Of a stretch of 6,153 nt of DNA, positions 6,131-6,153 are shown piece by piece (the first letter of the stretch is position 1; each line of letters opens with the position of its first letter). The position numbers were made by a program, and so were the translations under genes. This DNA is from Ruminococcus flavefaciens (lineage in GTDB: Bacteria > Bacillota > Clostridia > Oscillospirales > Ruminococcaceae): NCBI GenBank assembly GCA_002348905.1, contig DEBW01000132.1, forward strand, positions 1 to 6,153. Direction: 5' to 3'. Under the pieces are notes generated by a model. That model searched no databases. It was not told the origin of the DNA and saw nothing but the letters and a program-made list of their open reading frames with translations.

Positions 6131-6153
6131 ATATTTTCCTCCTTTGTTCAGAG

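Overview
The window suggests an anaerobic, fibre-associated Firmicute of the Ruminococcus type. The evidence is a secreted protein with a well-formed type I dockerin, a rubrerythrin, a flavodoxin-fold oxidoreductase with clustered cysteines, strong AAGGAGG-type ribosome binding sites and moderately AT-rich DNA. The genus is an inference from gene content; no marker gene is present.

Layout. Bases 1-142 hold a strong plus-strand terminator (55-81) and no gene I can support. Bases 143-1116 carry two plus-strand gene remnants. The first is the middle of a membrane-fusion (HlyD/MacA-like) protein, without its membrane anchor or C-terminal barrel. It runs directly into the last 43 codons of an ABC transporter ATPase in another frame. 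This looks like an internal deletion that collapsed an efflux operon. The operon's own 12-bp terminator survives at 1120-1157.

Everything from 1185 to the right edge is on the minus strand. In transcription order it reads: a small three-helix membrane protein (6130-5798), a histidine phosphatase (5769-5041), a 163-bp long-hairpin element (5041-4879), a flavodoxin-family NAD(P)H oxidoreductase (4816-4283), a GNAT acetyltransferase (4224-3724), a secreted dockerin protein with internal repeats (3676-1811) and rubrerythrin (1739-1185). The membrane protein and phosphatase are 28 bp apart and could be co-transcribed. The flavoprotein, acetyltransferase and dockerin genes are spaced by about 50-60 bp. 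Rubrerythrin has its own promoter candidate.

How the genes work together. Rubrerythrin and the flavoprotein fit redox housekeeping in an anaerobe. The dockerin protein would be exported and plugged into a cohesin scaffold, but it shows no recognisable glycoside hydrolase module. The others look like ordinary single-gene functions.

The two most notable items are the hairpin element at 4879-5041 (perfect 18-bp terminal inverted repeats, nearly the whole length folding back, one end meeting the phosphatase stop codon) and the fused transporter remnants. I see no CRISPR array, tRNA, rRNA, phage gene or intact transposase, and no clear new multi-gene system.
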